From Planctomycetaceae bacterium (GTDB lineage Bacteria; Planctomycetota; Planctomycetia; Pirellulales; Pirellulaceae), in NCBI GenBank assembly GCA_002709045.1, contig PAPJ01000016.1, positions 41,948 through 105,947 on the forward strand: 64,000 nucleotides of DNA. The letters are read 5' to 3'. The number at the start of each line of letters is the position of its first letter. Within the stretch, counting starts at the first letter, position 1. The position numbers were made by a program, and so were the translations under genes. The notes below the pieces were generated by a model. That model had not been told where the DNA came from. It did no database searches and saw only the letters and a program-made list of their open reading frames with translations. This document shows positions 61,046 through 64,000 of the stretch, one piece after another.

Positions 61046-63259
61046 ATGAAATCGTCTGCCGTTCGCGTTGTGCTTACAGCTGTATTAGCCTTTGGCATGC
61101 TTGGAGGATCCGGTTGGGTCGTTTATACCAAGTTTATTGAGGGCAATGGTTCTGTAGTCGGGGTCAATGACACAGACTCTGAAATTGCCGGGTTAATAGA
61201 TCCGGATACCGTTTTGTCGGAACAGGATATTACGCCCCCTACAGCAGACGATTTTGATCGTCTTTCGATGGCGACTGATGCTTTTCCCGTATCAGAAAAT
61301 CCTGCCGGTGACCAGGAAGCTAACACGGTCCCAAGCGTTAGTGAAGGTGAGTTTGTGATTGGCGATACCACACCTGAGGTATCGGGTGATGGTGGTGGTG
61401 ATGCCTTTGTTATTGGCGACACGTCTGCAGTGGATCAGTTCACGACTGACGACACAAACCCAGAGGACTTCACAATTTCAAATACTCCGGAATCCACGCC
61501 GGATGTATCGCCCATCCCAACCCTGGATAGCGCTGATGCAGGTGACTTTCAGATTACCGATACGGATACGAATCCCGCCGACGATACGATACTTACACAA
61601 CCGTCTACAGATGAAAATCAGTTTTCTCTTTCAGATGCGCCGGCTGATCCGGTTTCTGCATCTGCCGACCAGCCAGCCCTTCCGGTCGATTTATCGGCAG
61701 CGGCCGCAGATACTGCCGAACTGGATGCTCCTGGTCAGTTGAGTCTAACCGAGGAGCCGAATCTGGCCCCTTTGCCTTTACCGGAACCGTCGCCGGCAGG
61801 TTCCGATTTTTCGTCTGCAGATAACACGGGCATCGATCTGCCGCAGGGATTTTCACTGAACGAGGGACAGCCGGGCAGTTTACAGCTTGAAGGCCAGCAG
61901 TCACCAATGTTAACAGTCGAGAAAGTGGCTCCGGCTGAAGTTCAGGTTAATCGTTCCGCTGTCTTTACAACAAAAATAAAGAACACAGGTAAAGTTTCTG
62001 CTCATGGTGTTCGCGTGACCGACTTTGTTCCGAAAGGTGCCCGGCTGGAAAGTGCTCATCCTGAGTTTGTGCAGGCAAGTGACGGTTCTATCCAGTGGAC
62101 CCTGGGGACGCTTGAACCAGGTGATGAGGCCACGGTATCCATGAAGGTGGTTCCTCTGGCTGAAGGTGAAATTGGAAGTGTAGCCCGCGTTTCTTTTGCA
62201 GCCTTAGCTTCTGTCAGAACTGTTAGCACACGACCTCAGCTATCGATTACGCAGGCTTTGCCGGAGAAAGTCCTGATTGGAGAAAGTGTATTGGTGAATG
62301 TGACTGTTTCCAATCCCGGAAGCGGGGATGCGACCGGAGTTGTACTTGAAGCAGATATTCCTGCCGAGTTATCTCACGTGGCAGGTAACGAATTGGAATA
62401 TCCAGTTGGTACGTTACGCCCCGGACAACAAAAGCAGGTTACTTTAAAACTATCGGCAAAGGCAGCCGGCGTTGTTTTTAATACACTGACCGTTCGAGGT
62501 AACGGGCAAATGGAGGATCGCAGCGTTCAGCAGATTGAAGTTGTTGCTCCTGATGTACAGGTCGGACTGCGGGGTCCCAGAGTTAGATATTTGGATCGTG
62601 AAGCAATTTATGCTGTCGATGTTGCCAATCCGGGAACCGCATCAGCGAAGAATTTGAAACTCGTCGCGTTCTTATCCAAGGGTCTGAAGTTTGTCTCGAC
62701 CGATCATTTTGGTGAGTATGATCCCGCTGAGCATGCTGTCTATTGGAAGTTGGAAGAACTGCCGCCAAATATTCGTGATTCAGTAAAACTGACAGCCGTT
62801 GCTGTTGAGCCGGGTGAACAGAAGATCGTGCTTGAAGGTACTGCGGATTTGGGAGTCAAGGATAGTTTTAATCATATTGTTCGTGTTGAGTCGGTACCTG
62901 AGCTGGAATTTACTGTCAAGGATACTGCGGATCCAATCGAAGTCGGAAGTGACACGACTTATGAGATTAAAGTGGTCAATCGTGGTACACGAACAGCGAC
63001 GGGCGTTCAGATCTTTGCCGCTTTTCCCGAGAGCTTGCGAGCGGTTCAGGGGGGTGGGCCAAGTGAGCTGAGGATTGAAGGTCAGAATGCCCTGTTTGCT
63101 CCGCTCGATCGTCTGCCACCAAATCAGGAAGCTGTATTTAGAGTAAAGGCTAAAGCTCTGGGATCGGGTGACAAGGTGATTAAAGTACAAATGATCTCGG
63201 ATGATGTGAACATTCCTGTCACCAAAGAAGAAAGCACTCGTATCTACACTGACAATTAA
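61046..63259 (+). CDS. Envelope-anchored DUF11-repeat protein with Asp/Thr-rich motif linker
   Basis: From the ATG at 61046 (GGGGGAA upstream) this is a 737-residue protein. Residues 5-28 form a signal anchor (SAVRVVLTAVLAFGMLGGSGWVVY). Residues about 30-290 are disordered, acidic and built of a repeated short motif F-x-(I/L)-x-(D/N)-(T/A), seen as FVIGDT, FVIGDT, FTISNT, FQITDT, FSLSDA. The rest holds four DUF11/CARDB-type beta-sandwich repeats (LTVEKVAPAEVQVNRSAVFTTKIKN, LSITQALPEKVLIGESVLVNVTVSN, VQVGLRGPRVRYLDREAIYAVDVAN, LEFTVKDTADPIEVGSDTTYEIKVVN, in short forms). It probably spans from the inner membrane to the cell surface and may be an adhesin or structural protein. Confidence 0.82.
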   Translation: MKSSAVRVVLTAVLAFGMLGGSGWVVYTKFIEGNGSVVGVNDTDSEIAGLIDPDTVLSEQDITPPTADDFDRLSMATDAFPVSENPAGDQEANTVPSVSEGEFVIGDTTPEVSGDGGGDAFVIGDTSAVDQFTTDDTNPEDFTISNTPESTPDVSPIPTLDSADAGDFQITDTDTNPADDTILTQPSTDENQFSLSDAPADPVSASADQPALPVDLSAAAADTAELDAPGQLSLTEEPNLAPLPLPEPSPAGSDFSSADNTGIDLPQGFSLNEGQPGSLQLEGQQSPMLTVEKVAPAEVQVNRSAVFTTKIKNTGKVSAHGVRVTDFVPKGARLESAHPEFVQASDGSIQWTLGTLEPGDEATVSMKVVPLAEGEIGSVARVSFAALASVRTVSTRPQLSITQALPEKVLIGESVLVNVTVSNPGSGDATGVVLEADIPAELSHVAGNELEYPVGTLRPGQQKQVTLKLSAKAAGVVFNTLTVRGNGQMEDRSVQQIEVVAPDVQVGLRGPRVRYLDREAIYAVDVANPGTASAKNLKLVAFLSKGLKFVSTDHFGEYDPAEHAVYWKLEELPPNIRDSVKLTAVAVEPGEQKIVLEGTADLGVKDSFNHIVRVESVPELEFTVKDTADPIEVGSDTTYEIKVVNRGTRTATGVQIFAAFPESLRAVQGGGPSELRIEGQNALFAPLDRLPPNQEAVFRVKAKALGSGDKVIKVQMISDDVNIPVTKEESTRIYTDN

Positions 63260-63454
63260 TTGGCTTCCAGCCAGTCGAGCGAACAGATTTCCATCGGACG
63301 TAGAGTAGCGTAATTTGTTTTTTCAGGATTTGAGATTAAGCTTTGGGTCTTGAGCCGATGGCGCACTCAACAATGCTACAATCAGAGAGTTCCAACTGAA
63401 GCAAGACTTCAGTCCGAGTTCCTCACTTTTTAAGAGTCTGATTGCCGGGAATCT

Positions 63455-64000
63455 ATGATGCGTCGCAAGCTAATTTTTTGTGCTCTGAGTGTGTTGATTG
63501 GCTTTTCACCAGCACTAAAAATCAACGCCGCGGATGACTTTTTTCTGGGGGTCACCCGCAACGGAACCGGCATCAAAGTAACAGCTCCCCCTGCTTTCTT
63601 TGATGTTGAAAAGGATGCAGTCAGAGTATTAGTTATAGGCGGCGTATTTGGAAATGATACGATCGATGATGCCACCAAGTTATCCCGTGAACTTGGTTCA
63701 GACGATCAGAGCCTGTTTGCTTTTTGCTCTGATCTTTATCCTGATCACAGTAGTACTAAGGCCGTTAATAACAAAGATCTAAAAACATTTTATCAGTCCC
63801 AGTCAAATCCGGAATTTCAATATTTAATCGGTTGGGCAGCCTATCATTTTGTCGATACCATTGTCTTACTTGACCATTCTCCATTTAGTCAGGCCCTTTT
63901 TAATCAAGAAGCCAGCTCTCGTAATTATCAGATAACTGCTGCGCCGGATGAAAAGTCGAATCAACAGTCTTTCCTGGACTCTATTTCTAATGGTAGTCAG
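63455..64000 (+). CDS. 5' part of a secreted protein of unknown function (runs off the window)
   Basis: An open frame from the double ATG at 63455 to the last base, 182 codons without a stop. It starts with a signal peptide (MMRRKLIFCALSVLIGFSPALKINA) and continues FFLGVTRNGTGIKVTAPPAFFDVEKDAVRVLVIGGVFGND, then LSRELGSDDQSLFAFCSDL and GWAAYHFVDTIVLLDHS. The RVLVIGGVFGND stretch suggests an alpha/beta hydrolase- or peptidase-like fold such as M14 carboxypeptidases, but the remaining protein is outside the window and this is not secure. It is the next gene after the DUF11 protein with a 195-base gap. Confidence 0.65.
   Translation, partial: MMRRKLIFCALSVLIGFSPALKINAADDFFLGVTRNGTGIKVTAPPAFFDVEKDAVRVLVIGGVFGNDTIDDATKLSRELGSDDQSLFAFCSDLYPDHSSTKAVNNKDLKTFYQSQSNPEFQYLIGWAAYHFVDTIVLLDHSPFSQALFNQEASSRNYQITAAPDEKSNQQSFLDSISNGSQ

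Noticed and set aside
1..64000. CRISPR arrays, tRNA or rRNA genes, insertion sequences and prophage
   Set aside because: No direct repeats with regular spacers, no cloverleaf-like sequences with the conserved T-arm, no transposase, integrase or phage structural motifs were seen.

Overview
The window reads as a chromosomal segment of a planctomycete (Planctomycetales, probably aquatic; genus not determinable from sequence alone). The evidence is phylum-typical families: paired DUF1549/DUF1553 (PSCyt2/PSD1) and DUF1501 secretion-linked proteins, a DUF1598 protein, an N-terminal anti-sigma-like segment fused to a DUF1549/DUF1553 protein, a small lipoprotein with a YYTTR.PRDFL tail, and many secreted TPR/Pro-Asn/Gly-rich proteins. 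Base composition looks uniform and moderate (somewhat below 50% GC by eye). I see no insertion sequences, prophage, tRNA, rRNA or CRISPR array. Gene density is high, strands alternate in short operons, and TTG/GTG starts and weak Shine-Dalgarno sites are common.

Layout. 1-4.4 kb: the 3' end of a LarA-type racemase, a convergent pentapeptide-repeat protein, then ScpA, an RNase Z-like metallo-hydrolase and HemW on the plus strand. 4.4-8.5 kb: one 1355-residue orphan protein on the minus strand. 8.9-16 kb: a secreted beta-propeller protein, PurH, an unknown Cys-rich protein overlapping TrpC, a lipoprotein and an RlmI-like methyltransferase. 15.9-19.6 kb (minus): TrmH-family methyltransferase, sulfite reductase, FolD. 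19.8-26.1 kb (plus): an apparent catabolic operon: YhdT-like small membrane protein, SSF symporter with a large inserted domain, M19 dipeptidase, FAH-family dehydratase/hydrolase and an alpha-ketoglutarate-semialdehyde-dehydrogenase-like enzyme (resembling the lower half of a Weimberg-type sugar-acid route). 26.1-32.6 kb: TPR protein, pterin carbinolamine dehydratase, HemY, a Gfo/Idh/MocA oxidoreductase and a DUF1598 protein.

32.7-41 kb: glycerate 2-kinase, two unknown envelope proteins (one a 916-residue putative glycosidase-like protein), a small coiled-coil protein, a Ser/Thr kinase with a degenerate receiver tail, and a MATE exporter. 41.1-47 kb (minus): the most distinctive locus. A DUF1549/DUF1553 plus DUF1501 pair with an intact CxxCH motif lies next to an ECF sigma factor followed by a paralogous DUF1549/DUF1553 protein that has gained an anti-sigma-like, membrane-spanning N-terminus and lost CxxCH. 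47.6-50.1 kb: MsbA-like ABC exporter and a small lipoprotein. 50.2-53.4 kb (minus): a four-gene fatty-acid-synthase-like cassette (two dehydratase homologues, an enlarged acyl carrier protein, FabF) with a good promoter and an inverted repeat in front. 53.8-55.5 kb: thioredoxin and two unknown proteins. 55.7-64 kb (plus): S1-domain protein, phytoene-desaturase-like oxidoreductase, EamA transporter, site-2 protease, a DUF11-repeat envelope protein and the 5' part of a secreted protein running off the window.

Housekeeping functions (purine, tryptophan, folate, heme, sulfur assimilation, chromosome segregation, translation) are mixed with lineage-specific envelope proteins. The best candidates for undescribed biology are the sigma/anti-sigma-DUF1549 locus, the fatty-acid-like cassette with one apparently inactive dehydratase subunit and an enlarged carrier protein, and the symporter with its inserted extra domain. 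All functional statements rest on reading motifs; no database search was possible.
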